DNA of 64,000 nucleotides from Paramarasmius palmivorus (taxonomy: Eukaryota > Basidiomycota > Agaricomycetes > Agaricales > Marasmiaceae): NCBI GenBank assembly GCA_037176845.1, contig JAYKXP010000009.1, positions 971,184 through 1,035,183 on the forward strand, given 5' to 3'. The translations under genes were made by a program, and so were the position numbers. The notes below the pieces were generated by a model, which made no database searches, was not told the origin of the DNA, and was given only the letters and a program-made list of their open reading frames with translations. Every line of letters begins with the position of its first letter. Within the stretch, counting starts at the first letter, position 1. Positions 35,541 to 48,518 of the stretch are shown piece by piece.

Positions 35541-36214
35541 AATTCTTTCTAAGGTTCAATTTGTCACTTAACTGCATCCAAAGACTTAAGAGAGTACCAT
35601 CAGGACGAATAAGACCTCTGAGCTGGAAGATTTGTCTCATACCCAAGCCTAGGAGCTCCACCGTATCGTACAACACGACCTCTCCGTCTCTCCAGTGAGG
35701 CCATGCGACTCTCCACCAACCTCCCGTAACCAAACGCCAACCCATGCCGATACCTCCCTCAAATGCGCATGACTTCCGCCAGCGCGTCTACTGCACACGA
35801 AACCTTTCATGTACAACATACTCCTGCCCTGTTCGTCATTTCGCCGTAACACGCAACACTCCCTAGTTGTCGTCCTCCTTCGCTATTATTCGCTCCAAGC
35901 TAAACACACCCTCTGCCCCCCTCACAACCATGTCTGTGCTCCAATGTATTCGTCGCACTGCGTAGGATAAGGGGGTTCATTTCCAATGTGACAAGTTGAA
36001 GCATGGAGATCGGAACGAGGAATGGTATCAAGTTAGTTGTTTTGGTTGTAACGGAAAGGTGCCTGATGCGAGTGGTTAGTACTTTTCCCCCTGTTCCCGA
36101 CATAATCTCTGGCTCACGTTTCCTAGGTCTACTTGAATTATAGCCCAGCAATGCCTTGCATATTCCCAAACCAGTACTGAATGACCATGTGTCATCCATC
36201 GCCTAACGCGTTAA

Positions 36215-36505
36215 ATGGTTCAGCTCCCAGTTCACCCAACCAAGCCGACGAGGTATTGGGAAGACATATACTCTCTCGTCAATCTGACTACGCAAACATC
36301 CATTGCTACGAGGAAGCTTTCTCAGTTCGCCCTCACAGAAATTTCGCAATCTCGCACCCTCGAACGTCGTTACATCACCGAGTTCCGAATAAGCGATAAG
36401 GCAGGCATTCGTCGTGCTCTCCCGGCACTATTCCTTCTACAGGGCGAATTACGAATCCGCCGACAATGTGCGCGATGGGAAACTGGCCTTGGGAGCGACT
36501 GGTAG
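36215..36505 (+). pseudogene. Possible PIF/Harbinger transposase N-terminal relic
   Basis: One frame reads ERRYITEFRISDKAGIRRAL followed by PALFLLQGELRIRRQ. An (F/E)FR(F/I)-x-K-x-x-I-x-R-L pattern followed by a small hydrophobic helix starts many Harbinger-type transposases of basidiomycetes. There is no DDE region downstream and no terminal repeats were found, so if real this is a fragment. The similarity is short and from memory. Confidence 0.25.
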
Positions 36506-37164
36506 GGTGAGAGATGTTGTATAGAGCAAGCAATGAGCTGCCAGCGCTCATACCTGTTCCTGAATGAGGTATGTTATCGGGATTTTGGCCATGCCATTTC
36601 TTGTGCTGAAATTGTTCCAAGAAGCGTCTTGACCACTTACGTCCAACCTTTCCGCCTCCCAGTCCTTCAATTTCTCGACCTTTCGCATATCACCCTGAGG
36701 AGCAACGCATCTACCCCAATCAGTCGAATGACCTAGTACGTCATGCCTCCATGCCCATACCACGCCTGTCTAACACCTAAACTTGTTGGCCAGCACTCAC
36801 AAATTCGTTTGCACCTAACGTATCTGCCTACACGGAGGTCGTATCTACTCACTATTCTGTTTCTTGCAATAACTACACACACACGATGTTCCCAGATTTT
36901 CATCCTCTCTTACTACTACCAACTTGGCCGATCGACTTTGTTCGTGATCTCCTAGGCACTCGAACCGTACCTTCCTCTATACTACGTGGGCGACAGGATG
37001 TGCAGGTCAATCTCACGAAAGCGGTACGCGCGTTCTTCGATGTCTGTAACGTCATCTCAATTCTCATCGTCTATATCATGCCATGATTTCGATTGATAAA
37101 GTACTTGGAGAATAAATGCAGCCTAACGCAGGCTCCGTCTTTTCTTTCGCCGGCCATTTCAGAG

Positions 37165-37192
37165 GAAATGGGCGAGAAACCCATTTCTCGCC
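37165..37192. repeat. Two overlapping, mutually exclusive inverted repeats
   Basis: GAAATGGG (37165-37172) pairs with CCCATTTC (37180-37187), while GGCGAGAAA (37171-37179) pairs with TTTCTCGCC (37184-37192). The two hairpins share bases, so only one can form at a time. Confidence 0.7.
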
Positions 37193-37417
37193 TTTGAGAG
37201 TGGACGGTGTTACCTACATATGCTCATTTATTGTCGCATTCCAGTTATCGCTCCGTGGTGTAATGTATGATTCCCATAATCACTAATTGACGAAAGCCCT
37301 GAACTTCAACCTGGTAGTCGGTCACAATCGATAACCGTTCACATTCACGGAGAATAATTGGCATAGTGAAAATTTCTGCTACATAGTACATACGTATCGT
37401 TGAAGTCACGGTCACGG

Positions 37418-38459
37418 TTAAAGTGAGGGCAAACTGTGATCTATATCATCCTTTTCGTCGAAAACATCTTGCAGCTCATATACAGGCTCTTCCTCCGATT
37501 TTTCGCTTTGATTCCTTCCCGTGTCATCCTTCAACTTCCGCATAGATCCGAGATCACTGATCATATTTTGAGATACCTGTTCGACTGCTTCCTGGTAATC
37601 AAAATGACATATGTGGTAGAAAAAATCAGCATCGTATCCCAAATCTTGTACTTGCTCGCGTACACCGCCGCCGGGAATATTGCTGTCCCACGTATGTGCA
37701 GGAACTTATCGTGAGAGTACGGCTGATATACGTGACATGTATGCAGCTGCGTAAGTGATCGGTATTCGCCGTCCAGCAGTGCACTGTAAATTACTGGCTT
37801 GGTTCCCACAGGGTTAACGCACATATGGACCCAGGCTGCCTGCTTTATAGCCCACATAAATCCAGAAAATACTGCCTCAGTATTGCCCGAAATGACCGAC
37901 CCACTACTCGGGACACAAATCCACATTATGTAGCCCTTCGGTAGCCCTCATGTCGTATATGATTGGCCACATGAAAGCAATTGGGCCGTGACTTGTTTCC
38001 TAGGTATTCGCAATGCTCTTGCACACTGGGGCCAGAATGAAATCGAACATAAAAGTATATTTCCAATGTGATGTAGATATTTGGTACAGTATGTAGGATG
38101 TAGCACAGGACGGCGCGCCAACATGCATAAACCCTTTGCCCATTCTGACCCTTCACCAAAACAAAGCTAGTATTTCCTTCATGTCTTGACTCTTTGATTG
38201 CGTGCAATTCTAGCAAGGGGAATACGCATGAGAGGGGATCCAGAGGTACAAAGCCCAAGTGCACACACCTTTTCTGACCGGACCTAACCACATCTGACTC
38301 CGTGTCCACAAGAAGCTCTGGTGAAATAACAGTCTTGAAGAGGTCAAAACGATAGTAGGAACTGCTTTGTAGAAGAAGTGAGATGAATAAGTGCAAAAGA
38401 AGGGGGAATTGTGAAGTTGGAACTAGTTGGAAAAAAGAGACGTGGCAGTCTGAGGTCAA
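37418..38459 (-). CDS. Unrecognised gene or relic
   Basis: The best-supported part is the 3' end: GVREQVQDLGYDADFFYHIC then HFDYQEAVEQVSQNMISDLG and an acidic tail ending HSLPSL (stop at 37418). It is preceded by PAHTWDSNIPGG. The upstream minus-strand frames (37561-37926 and 37926-38459) include LGFVPLDPLSCVFPLLELHA and may be earlier exons, but I could not join them. A 45-base piece containing the PAHTWD-x-x-IPGG codons is duplicated in inverted orientation at 38804-38848. I do not recognise the family. Confidence 0.35.
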
Positions 38460-38795
38460 GTTCGAGCGAAGGAGCAGCTAAGTCAGTATGTTCACATGAC
38501 AAACCTCATCACGATACCCTTATGTTACTCTCACAGACAGTGGGCATATGTCCTGCATACTGCGTGCATAAAGCAGCATTTTACAGGCGACAGAATTTCC
38601 CAGATTATTTATGGCATCATTCAGGAAAACATGTACAACGTATACCGAGCTGCTACCGGGATCCTGCATCTCGGCCCACCTGAATATTTGTCACACGGCA
38701 ACAATAAATCAGTACAAAATATCTGTTGTATTTATGCGGCATATAGACTGTGGCATTGTGGGCTGCAGACGGCACCGTTACCGTCACCGGCATCC

Positions 38796-40616
38796 TCATT
38801 TAAGTTCCTGCACATACGTGGGATGGCGATATCCCCGGCGGCGGTGTAACTGGCATGCACCCGACATTGACAGGCTTTTGGTAGCTGTCAAAGCTGTGTC
38901 AAGAATAGCGAGGAGGTGGCGCAGGTGTGTGTTGACAGCAATATATCGACTTTGATCCTGGATGTCAGGAAAGCGGACGCTCTGGGCAGTGGAGACACTA
39001 TCCCGAGCTTCGGTGATAGTATCTTTCAACTGCTTTAATGCGAGGTTCGCCCGTGCCTCACTCGTCGCACGAAAGACGCGTTTTTTTGAGCGTGATAGCT
39101 TTCTTCGTTTTCCAGGAAGTGGCTTTGAAGGTATAGGTGGGCTCGAATCGGGAGCCTTTATTGTGGGATGAATCAAAGGAGGATGTCCGGGGAACGTGAA
39201 AGTTTCGTCGGTAATCTTCAGGATCTGATCGGCCATGAAAAGCAATGAGCCGATTGAAAATATGGTGGATGCAGCGACGCAAGGAAGTGCGACTCCATCT
39301 AGCTGGGCAATCTCGTACCGGAGATTCGCACAACTTGCTCGAGACCTGCGTATTGCTTCGTCTACTTCTCGATGGACATCTGACCATGGCTGACTGGGTA
39401 CAAGCAGTCCGCTGATCCACCACCGTATACTGATGCGCTTTTCGCCGTGGCGCACGTTCAGGAACCACCTCCATACGCGCTTTCCCAACGGGGTTCCGGT
39501 CAGGAACATTGCAGCGGCTTGGAAGAGTGGCAGCATCACGAGTAACAAAGCTAGGACCTGGCCGAATGTCCACTGCTTCTCGTCATTTCCGATTACCGCA
39601 GCATTCCTTCGGATGGTAAGTTCGATGTCAATTACGGTATGGATGGCAATAATCAAAGGGAGTAGGACGGCGACGATGCATTTAAGTCGTGGCTCTAGCC
39701 AGCCCCAATCCCGACCATAGGCCTTGAGGATGAACCAGGTATAAAGGAAAACGACGGTCTGAGGTAAAATTTTGTTGAGAGCGCGCCGTACCGGAGACAC
39801 AATAACCCAGCCAATGACATTGACAATCATAACCGCAATTTCGATATTTAGAACAGGGATCGCCATGAAGGAATAAAAGGCAAGGGATAAATTGCGTATA
39901 TGGCGGTTGGTGATGGGGAAGCTTATGAAGAGGTATGTTATGGTGATTTGATCAAAGCATTGTGCCGATGAAAGATTAGGGTCAAGGCCCTTGATATTCA
40001 TGACACTCCAGTGCCACAATCCGAGGACCGACATTCCTGTGAGATGGATGCTAACAAATATAACACCCAGTAGCTGTCGATGCCTGCGCGGCCACCAGAA
40101 TAACAAGTGTCGTTCCCGAGAATGTGCCGGTAGATATTCAAGTAGCTTCCACCGTCGAGGTCTCCGTGACGTCTGGGAACACGATATGCTTCAATATCAT
40201 ATCGGCTAAGTATTAAAAGTGCGACATACAACTGGAAGTATCTCTGGTCTATCCAGCCACTCCAAGGTAGGGACAACGCATAGGACCAAGGCACTAGCGT
40301 TGATCATCCACATCAAGTTCAATACGAGCAAGATATGATAGTTTCCCAATCCAATTGTCACTTGCTGGATACCCGTTGTGATAAGTAGTGCCATAGACGA
40401 TATAAGAAGTGGTGTGTAGATCTTGAGGAGAGCTTGTTCTTCCTCGAGATCCAACTTCCCGTCATATGTAAAGAGAAATGCTGGTGCGAAGCTGAGAAAC
40501 GTTTGAGCGTAGACAGCTACGCGAACCCCAATACCGGAGATGTCAGGGTTTGCAGGGATGCAGTTCCCTGGGGTTGCCATAGCGTATTCAAGGGGTACAA
40601 CAGCTTGATGATCCAT
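38796..40616 (-). CDS. Multi-pass membrane protein, full-length paralogue of the gene at the left edge
   Basis: Two exons, 40230-40616 and 38796-40172, with a 57-base intron in phase 0, give 587 residues. The start MDHQAVVPLEYAMATPG is followed by N-C-I-P-A-N-P-D-I-S-G-I-G-V-R, a signature of this Agaricomycete family, then about eight hydrophobic segments (for example AVYAQTFLSFAPAFLF, LLISSMALLITTGIQQ, IVAVLLPLIIAIHTVIDIEL, WTFGQVLALLLVMLPLFQ). The C-terminal half is hydrophilic with a basic KRRKLSRSKKR cluster and the AQSVRFPDIQDQSRY block shared with the gene at 1-1052. The last 15 or so codons overlap an inverted duplicate of DNA from 37661-37705, so the present C-terminus may be a recent replacement. 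Function unknown. Confidence 0.8.
38804..38848 (+). repeat. Inverted duplicate of 37661-37705
   Basis: Forty-five bases starting GTTCCTGCACATACGTGGGA match the minus strand at 37661-37705 with about four differences. The two copies point towards each other across 1.1 kb. Confidence 0.75.
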
Positions 40617-41092
40617 ATATGTTAGTTTTTCATTATCAGCTCGAGCGCTAGATGTGACACGATGAACGAAGTGAGCGCCGCCTCAGCTTCACGCGACACC
40701 ATCACATGCCCATCGGGTTCCACTATCATCAGATAGAACGTTACTTTTCTAGGAGGCCGTAGATTGCCGTGCCAGTATAAGCCCCTTCAGCCCCGGTAAC
40801 CGTAGAAGAGTGAATAGCGCTGGATGAAAGAGCGGGGTATCTTCAATCATTCCGACTGCCAGAATCGAAAACCAGGGAACTAAGCCTCAAGGCAGGGATG
40901 ACGAGAACATTCCTGCGATTCGATCGTAGTTCAAGTCGGGGGTAAATGACAGAGATGTCCAGCGTGTGCGGATATAGACAAACGTTTCACTATAAAGGTT
41001 TGAGAATGTGCATCGGACAGTGTCGTTGACGTGATATGATCTTGAATCGAGCGGACTTCTACGTCGGGCATGTATGTAAAATCATCATGTAA
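40617..41092. other. Intergenic, no gene seen
   Basis: Upstream region of the minus-strand membrane protein gene. No further coding signal was found. Confidence 0.35.
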
Positions 41093-41369
41093 TATCCTTA
41101 ACCCTCCACGCTGATCCTGCGGAAAAGCCGAAATTTTCTGAAATGCCCTCACTGGCCATCTTGTTGCCATCTACGCCATTTGAGGTCGTACATAGTGGCG
41201 CCCTCCAATGTGAGAAATGATTTAGAGGTAAAGAGTCAGAGTTGACCAAATGTCTCGAATAAAGCTCCATAGTCCCAGATTTGGATGAAGATCGTGTACG
41301 CCACATTCCATCTCGAGCTTCGCCAATTGCAGCGGTAGCCAGAGTAAGGAAAAGAGCTGTGAATCGCAT
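41093..41369 (-). CDS. Candidate small secreted protein
   Basis: An ATG at 41367-41369 opens a good signal peptide (MRFTALFLTLATAAIGEA). Reading on with two putative short introns (44 and 36 bases) gives a product of about 65 residues containing MYDLKWRRWQQDG. Without introns the frame runs 94 residues. The second intron is shorter than others in this window, so the 3' structure is doubtful. No family recognised; small secreted proteins are common in Agaricomycetes. Confidence 0.35.
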
Positions 41370-44300
41370 GGCTGGTGATATAAGAGCTTGTGAGTTGTAG
41401 GAGGTTGTCCGGTGCTAAGGTTTTGGCTAACAATTTGTTCGCTTTTATGCACGTCGTTTTTGACTCGGCGAACGGCGAGGGGTGTTGGCGATGCGTTTCA
41501 AAACGGTGTTTGGGAGTAAACTCTCCATCGGGGCTCCTACTTTGTGGCTAGCTGCACGGGTCGATTGTAAGCAACATAGAAACAATGATGATGATCACTA
41601 AACTATGAACTCACACGACTCGAAGAAATAACTTACGCCCTAGGTATGCAGAACTAATACTAGGTTAAGCAATTTCCATTGAGCATAGCCCGAGATTCTC
41701 GGGAGATTAGTACCGCTCGTTGCGAAATGGAGTGGATTTAATACCGTGACGGATGCTGTATATTACTAATAGACGAGTAAGAGTGAATGCCAAAATTGAG
41801 AATCAAATGCATGCTTGATTAACGTAGATTGGCGTACAATTAATGAGCGTTTCCAGTGGCCCGTGGGATCCCGGATATGAAGGTTCGGGAAGCCTTGAGG
41901 CAGGAAGAGATACGAAAAGACTGTATAGACAATAGTGCTGGGTCACTCACTCGTAAAGTTTGGATGGTAGTTGTTATTGAATGTCGTACGATTGATAAAT
42001 CGCTCGGGATTCGTTTCGAGTCGACACTTAGAACCGTAAAAGGGTTGGACTCTGACGAAGATCCTATAAGCATTATTGAAAGGGACACTCTAGAGATCAA
42101 GACATGGTCTACTCGTGTGAAGATGATTTTAGATAGATACGGAGAAGGCAGGCACGATGAACTGACCAGGAGATGCTGAGGTTCTTCATTGCTACCTTGT
42201 TTGCCATTTAATAGTGCACTTGGCGTTCCACGAGTATGTCCGAGAGCCTAGTTCGACAGCTCGAGGTACTTGTTCAATACCGCAACATTTGAGTGTTTCT
42301 AGCAAGATACGGGTGCTCGTCGATCCGAGGAACTAGATTAGTGAATATAAGCAAACCTGAGTAGTTCTTTCCTTTTGCCGCTGAATTGAGACGGACGAAC
42401 CGCTAGATATATTCATAAGGCACGTCGATCTGATATTCCTGCGGTTGCGATAAGTGACAGAGGACCTAAACCGAAGTGTCAGCGAGAAAGAAAGGTACAC
42501 TTATGAAGACGCCGGAAATACGTACCTGGGCTTCTCAGAGATACTTCGACGAGTAGCACAGGTATAGCGTTAAAACCCTCAGGCACGGGTGGCTAAGCGA
42601 CGGTTTTTGTATCCACGGACAGATGTCCGTGAATGCGGTGAAGTTTACGAGATTGTATCTCGTCTGGCAAAGTGGGATTTGATGGTGAGATGACTCGAGT
42701 TCTTGAAGCGTCAACTGGGTACGGTGTTCTTGAGGTTGTGGCGTGCGGTTCTGGCATATACTATTGTTTTGGAATTCGGAGAAGGGGGAGTTAAGAAGTG
42801 CGGGCGAAAGTGGAATAACCACCCAGTAGAGCTAGATTGTTTCGAAGCAGAAAGGTATTAAATGAGCCGTAGGGTAACTCGTCGAGAGACCAGGCGAGCC
42901 AGCAAGCACATCCTTGGCACTGTACTTTTGGCGTAAGTTATGTCCTAGAGTCTCCCGGCTGAGACCGCCTAGACCATCATGTGGTAGGATTTCATTTCTA
43001 GAGAATGATGTTCGGGATTAGCGTTGTCAATGAGTATGATTCAAGACGCGACGTACTCATTGTATAACAGAAATCTGATACGAGTCTCTGGGCCAATATA
43101 GGTATCAAGGAGCCCTGAATATAGCATAGCACGCCGCTATTGAGGGCCGAATGGGTTGGCTAGGTCGGTGCTTGAAGCTTGAGGAATCAAACTTCAATAT
43201 GTCACCTATGTGTTATTGGTATCCTCACCGTAGATATATTATAAGCATAAGTAATCGCCCTTACCATGCCAACATGGATGATTGGAGGCGACACGTCTAG
43301 GGAAAAAGGCGAATCTATGCATTGTCGTGGAAGAAGGCAAGAAGCGAAATGCCTGCCGGTATACGTGATGGGGCCGAGGTCCTGGTTCGGAGCCGGGAGA
43401 GCCGAAAGGTCCGGTTTGGATGAGCTCGCGTTTTTTCATCCTTCTTTTCTCTCTTCCATACGCCAGATCCCTCGTTCATTCAACCTAACCTTATGCCTTT
43501 CGTCCTACACCAACCGCTGGCATTAAAGTCGGCTCCTCCCGCCATAGGTTCTCTGTGCTGGACGAACGATGGCATTCCGAGGAACCACCACTTACTCCTC
43601 GTACCTATTGGATGCGAGCTCCATTCCTTTTCACACCATCCTCGCCTGACCATTTTCACCGCGACTCGCTCAACAAAGCAGCTAGTATGACTACGAAAAT
43701 GTGTGAGGTGCGCTGGTGCCTTTTAGCTGGTCCTTGTGACGGTACTGACATTGACATATAGGCATTGGCTTGTACCCCATCTCCGCCATCCTATCCAATA
43801 TCCGCCGCCCTCAATTCAGACTGCTAACACGCTCCTTATCCTGCGCCTGGAGCCGTCGCTATGCATGCTCCCCCAACACTCCCGTTCATTGTCACATGTA
43901 CCATACTACCTGCTCGTCTTCCCTTCAGCCTACTCCCATCAGATACTCCTGCTACACGCCCATTCGGCCAAACCACCAGCGTGGATCCCTTCCAAAAAAC
44001 AATATGTCACTCATGCCGAACCTGTGCTACGTCAGCTGCATCACCTTGCCAGGTCAAGACACGATGGCAGAGTTTGCGGTTGGGAAAAGAGAAGAGGAAT
44101 GAAGATATACATCTTCGAGGCTACGATTCAGCACAAAGGTATGTCTTCTACTATGTTGCATGTTCTTGTCGAAACTCTTACATATTTACCAGCAGATTAC
44201 GGGTGTGGACCTTAGTCGCAGGCGTTCGTGATATCATCCTCAAAGTCTCGAGGTACCCAAATCGTGGCGTAACTTCAACATGGATTAGTCTGCGGCAGCG

Positions 44301-46168
44301 TCTTCGCCGGTTCCCTGTGTTCTTTGAGAATTTCGATGAATATGGATGGTCGGAAGGCTTTTTGGCCTTGATGTATTGTTCAGTAAGTCGAGTATTTCTG
44401 TTGACCTCGAGGTCCTGCTCATCCGTGTCTCAAAAACAACTAGCCAAAGAACCCAAATCAGAAGGGAATAGTACGATGAAAACCAACCCTTGTATGCTCG
44501 AATCGGGCACCGCTTCCCGTCCTTTCAACATCCACGCTCAGCACGACGTTTCAGTCGCACTAGTGACCATAGGTCGAACTTACGCCTGTTACATCAAACA
44601 TTTGTGACATCTTCTACCACGAAGGGTTCGAAAGTACCCATCACCTTCGTTTTGGCCACGCATTTCACCTCAACTGTTTTCCGCGGTATGACGTTTCACG
44701 AAGGAAACGGGTATGCGGATGCCGACCAGCGGTCGTCCAACACACATCTACACGTTGCCGCCTCCCTTGTCGATACATCTTCGAGCTCGCTTGCACTCGA
44801 ATGTCCTCAGACGTCATCATTTTGGCAGCGCGCATGTATCTTCCTGGACACCGTTAGGGTTACTACTCCGCCAGTGTCGTGAGACACCGATCATCAAAAC
44901 TGGCACTACCCAGTGCAACCTTTCCTGTCATCTCTAGGGAAACTGGGCCCAGAGCCTGGTCTACAGGTGGACGTACGGTAACCATGATCCAGTGTGGTGA
45001 ATGGCGAAGGTTGCCGACATTAGTGGAGTACCGGGAAGCCCGGCAAAGGGAGAATATCCGGTAACGAATCGCTCGACCGGTTGAAGTCTGGGTGAAGATA
45101 GAGTTGAGGAGCTCATCTCGGACAAGGAGTAAGTATCGCTACCAATGCACGTTTCATTGCCTGACGCTCGCAATATCCAGGTTCACCGTACCGTCGACGC
45201 CCTCAGTGCTATTCATAACGCCTACTCGATATCAAGTAACCGTTTTGGCTCGTGGGATGCTGTAAAAGATGCTTGCTCTCTTGCCGAGCACGAGGACAGG
45301 ACAAGAAAGAATGAGATGGGAGTTCATGCCTTTCGAAGGGATGAACATCGTAGTGCGTTATGTCTTACATATCTGGCGGGTATCCAAGTTCTTACCTTTG
45401 TATTATGTTAGCCCGCGGTCTGTCATTGTCGCTCGATGTTGTGGTCCACTATCACTCCCTTTTGTATCTATCGACGCCAGGACCGGATCGTTCATTATTT
45501 GAACCTCCGGCCTCGAAGAAACGATGCTTGGTACTTTTGGAGCCCTACAATCCATATAGCCTCAATGGTACCCCACGAAATCAACATTCTGGTGCCTACT
45601 CGACGTCCGCAGAGTTCGAAGATTTACCTATTCTGAACCTGGAAGCCGGAGCCTTACACCCGGGAAGATCGTCGTATACTGCTCGAACGTGATACGCTCG
45701 CCAAAGCTCCCACCCCGAGAGTGGTTATGCGTTCAAAACCTTTGACGGTGATGGTTCTACCACCGCATATGGGCTATTCTCTTGGGGAATGGGAGCAGCG
45801 CAGAGAAATGGAGAAACGTTTGGAGTTCATGACGTATGAGTACCTTGATGTACGTCCCATTTCTTTCTGCGAGATCGTTGTACTGATTTCGTATAGCTAG
45901 GAATGTAATGTATCGGAATTAGAGCATGTACAGCGAATGAAATGGACGTTGGATGAATCACTTGTACTGGATACGAGGGCCGATTCTACGGGTGACATAT
46001 CTGGTTGCTGTATTGGCGCTTACGTCAAAGTTTTTGGTCAGGCGGCTTTGCGATGTGCGGCTGGTCTAGTAAACGAAATAAAGCTGTTTTCATCGTACTA
46101 CAATGATACATGATTGGCATATCTATGGTGATAGGTGATGTCTTTACCGCAGAACCCAAACAGTAGTG
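41370..46168. other. Unresolved region with patchy coding-like frames
   Basis: Plus-strand stretches between 43490 and 45900 look like exons of something decayed or heavily intron-split (for example RFSVLDERWHSEEPPLTPRT at 43550, LRRFPVFFENFDEYGWSEGF near 44310, LPPHMGYSLGEWEQRREMEK near 45755), but frames change and stops intervene, and I recognise none. 41.4-43.4 kb shows nothing I can support. Confidence 0.3.
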
Positions 46169-47456
46169 CTAGGAACATGTACCTGAAATGAGACAATCAC
46201 CATTGAGCAAGCAGAAAAACCCAATGTAACATACTGTTTTGCCCATGTGTCCATACAGGAGTAAGAGAAATGGGACTATATACGGCCTTTTCGTAGCTGA
46301 TTCTCGCGTGGCATCCATGGTGCGAAGAGAAACCCGATGGTAACAGCAGGCCGCCATAATCCGGATAACGAAGACTGGCAGATGTATATGAGGATCTTTG
46401 AGGTATATAGGTCCATTTCCGGCGATGATACGAGGTCCTGAAAGTATGTTAAGACGTGCTCGTCGCCAAAGAGCCCGAGAATATGCTTACCTTCAAGACC
46501 GCCCAAAATCGACATCGCGGGGTGAAATACAACAAAGGCGCCATTTCCCAAACTCACAACAGGTTCAGCAATATCTGGATGTTGTTTAGTAACCATTTAA
46601 TCAACCGATAAACGAGGTCAACATACCTTCTCCTCGAGGGTCGAAGCTATGAAGCGACCGGCATCACCGACTCTACCAGATCCATCCACAAAACTCCCGG
46701 AGCACATCATCGTATGTATAGAGCTGCGCTAGCGGTCCATCCGCAGGCGGTAGTGTGTAGAAATGTTGTCTAAATGGGAGGTAGGCCGGAGGTACATGTG
46801 GTGGGTATGATTCAACGGGACGTCTTCAGGATGTCTCCGAGGGCGTTGAAGGCAACAAATGATGGATCTAGGAGGGTATTGGAGTATGCTTGGAGGGATA
46901 AAGTGAACACAGTACAAGGGGGATGTCTCGCCTGCTCCCGCTGGAGCGGTGAAGTGAGCGTATCACTGTGTGGAGGGCAAAGGCGTTAGAGAGCGAAAGG
47001 TAGCAGGGAGATGGGTACGTACCGATGTATTAAGCTGCATTAAACCTGCCGATTGCCATATCTTCCAGTTAGGGTGTTAAGCATGTTAAGGGCAGTCGGA
47101 CGATTTTTGGCAATGAGGCCTCGACGGGATGGTGAGGGAGAATGCTGGCCAGGGTCCTCTTGTTGCGGTAAAGCAATTCAAGTCGAATCTCACGATGAAG
47201 GGCTTTGGAGGATATTTGCTTGGGTAAGATGGTAGACCTGCATTCCGTTGCATACAGGATAGATGCGGGAGCTGTGGGGCAGACGATGTCGTAGAGGTGG
47301 ATGTCGTGACTTTGTAGCGGTTGGAAAATGTGGTATGGCGAGATCTGTAGTTGTGGACGTCAGGTAGCGCGGAGGATGTATTGTGTGTGTGACTTACGAA
47401 CAGAATGGACACAGAGAACGCAGAGTAGGAAGAAACAGAACAAATGGGAGCGACAT
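46169..47456 (-). CDS. Unrecognised multi-exon gene, weakly supported
   Basis: An ATG at 47454-47456 starts a hydrophobic leader (MSLPFVLFLPTLRSLCPF). Possible exons then include HDIHLYDIVCPTAPASILYA, LLDPSFVAFNALGDILKTSR, VDGSGRVGDAGRFIASTLEE, DIAEPVVSLGNGAFVVFHPA and MSILGGLE|GPRIIAGNGPIY, then a hydrophobic stretch YIVPFLLLLYGHMGKTVCYI. The splice between LGGLE and GPRI is canonical (GTAAGC...TTTCAG, 53 bases). The exons around 46.7-47.1 kb are not joined. I do not know the family; the leader and the late hydrophobic segment suggest a membrane or secretory-pathway protein. Confidence 0.35.
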
Positions 47457-48518
47457 TGAAAAGAAAAAGTCACGTGGTTTTGGCTTCGATAAAATTTTGT
47501 CGTGATAAGCGCCGATAACGTTCACCCAAACCATTCGCAGTCGAAATAATTCAATGTTTTGCTTACCGTTTATCTCTCAGCATTGGGCCGCTCAGAACTA
47601 TCATCGATGACTTTTCCGCAACACCACCGACGGTCAACCTTCAGAGTGTCAGCACACTCTCTTCAATTTCAAATGAACAGTCTTATCGCCGCCCTCTCTT
47701 TCCTGCTGTTGAACGCTAAACTCGCAACACGTCCACTCAAATACCAGAGGAAAGCCGGGGAGAATTTGTCTTAGAGATCTCGCAAGACATTTTGGGGGGG
47801 AAAGGACTAGATTGTCCTTCGCAAGGGAACAACTGTCGATGGTACGTGGATTAGCGCTACTGTGTTCCCTGATCATTAATGACTACTTAGGGCTGTATCA
47901 TCTGCATCTGCATTTGTCGAAACTTTGAAACGCACAAGATTTCCGCGCACAGTGATACTTGGTCAAGTTTTACTGATAGCGCTCTCGCTCCCATACCGCT
48001 ATCTCCGCCTTCTGCTCTGCGTTGGCCCTCGGGTGACACTTCACCATCTCTGCTCCACCGCCGACTGCCATCTCAAGGCTTGTTCATGTACTGCCGCAAT
48101 CCACACTACAAGAAAAGCATGCTTGTCCCGCGTTCAAGTTGACACACTAAGATGAGCAAAACCATCGATTTGTAACCTACAACATGGGGTGAGCCGGGGG
48201 CGTTATGCGGTAGTGCGGGAGGCTTCATCATAGACACTTGAGCATTCATTGGTGAGTGAAATTCACCCTTTCATTCAGTCATAGCTCTGGTCCTGACTCT
48301 TGATTTCCAGGGATTTGTCATGCCCTTCGAGATACTCGATAGTTATTCACAATGGGAATATCGAGAGATTAAAGAAGGGTATAAGAATATGGAGGGCTTG
48401 CGTGAAGTGAAGGAAACAGGATCAATTTTGACTGCCAATTGAACCGAATTCAATTTGAATGTACGCAGTCTTGTACAAAATACCACAATCCAATTTTATT
48501 CCTCCGATTCGCTATCCC
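47457..48518. other. Intergenic, no supported gene
   Basis: A plus-strand frame with a signal-peptide-like start (MNSLIAALSFLLLNAKLA, near 47674) lasts only about 33 codons and has no visible continuation. Nothing else is seen. Confidence 0.3.

Larger units (their letters stand above)
31546..37417. other. Gene-poor region with decayed coding relics
   Basis: Almost 6 kb without a joinable gene. Two diverged copies of one coding fragment lie at 33186-33480 and 35270-35540, and a possible transposase relic at 36215-36505; they are listed separately. The rest (31.6-33.1, 33.9-35.2, 36.6-37.4 kb) shows no supported feature except a nested inverted repeat at 37165-37192. Confidence 0.35.

Noticed and set aside
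39058..39573. 171-codon minus-strand frame
   Set aside because: It is a shadow of the membrane protein gene 38796-40616 in another frame.
41856..42179. 107-codon plus-strand frame as a gene
   Set aside because: Composition is protein-like, but there is no recognisable domain, no signal peptide and a competing frame on the other strand; left unannotated.
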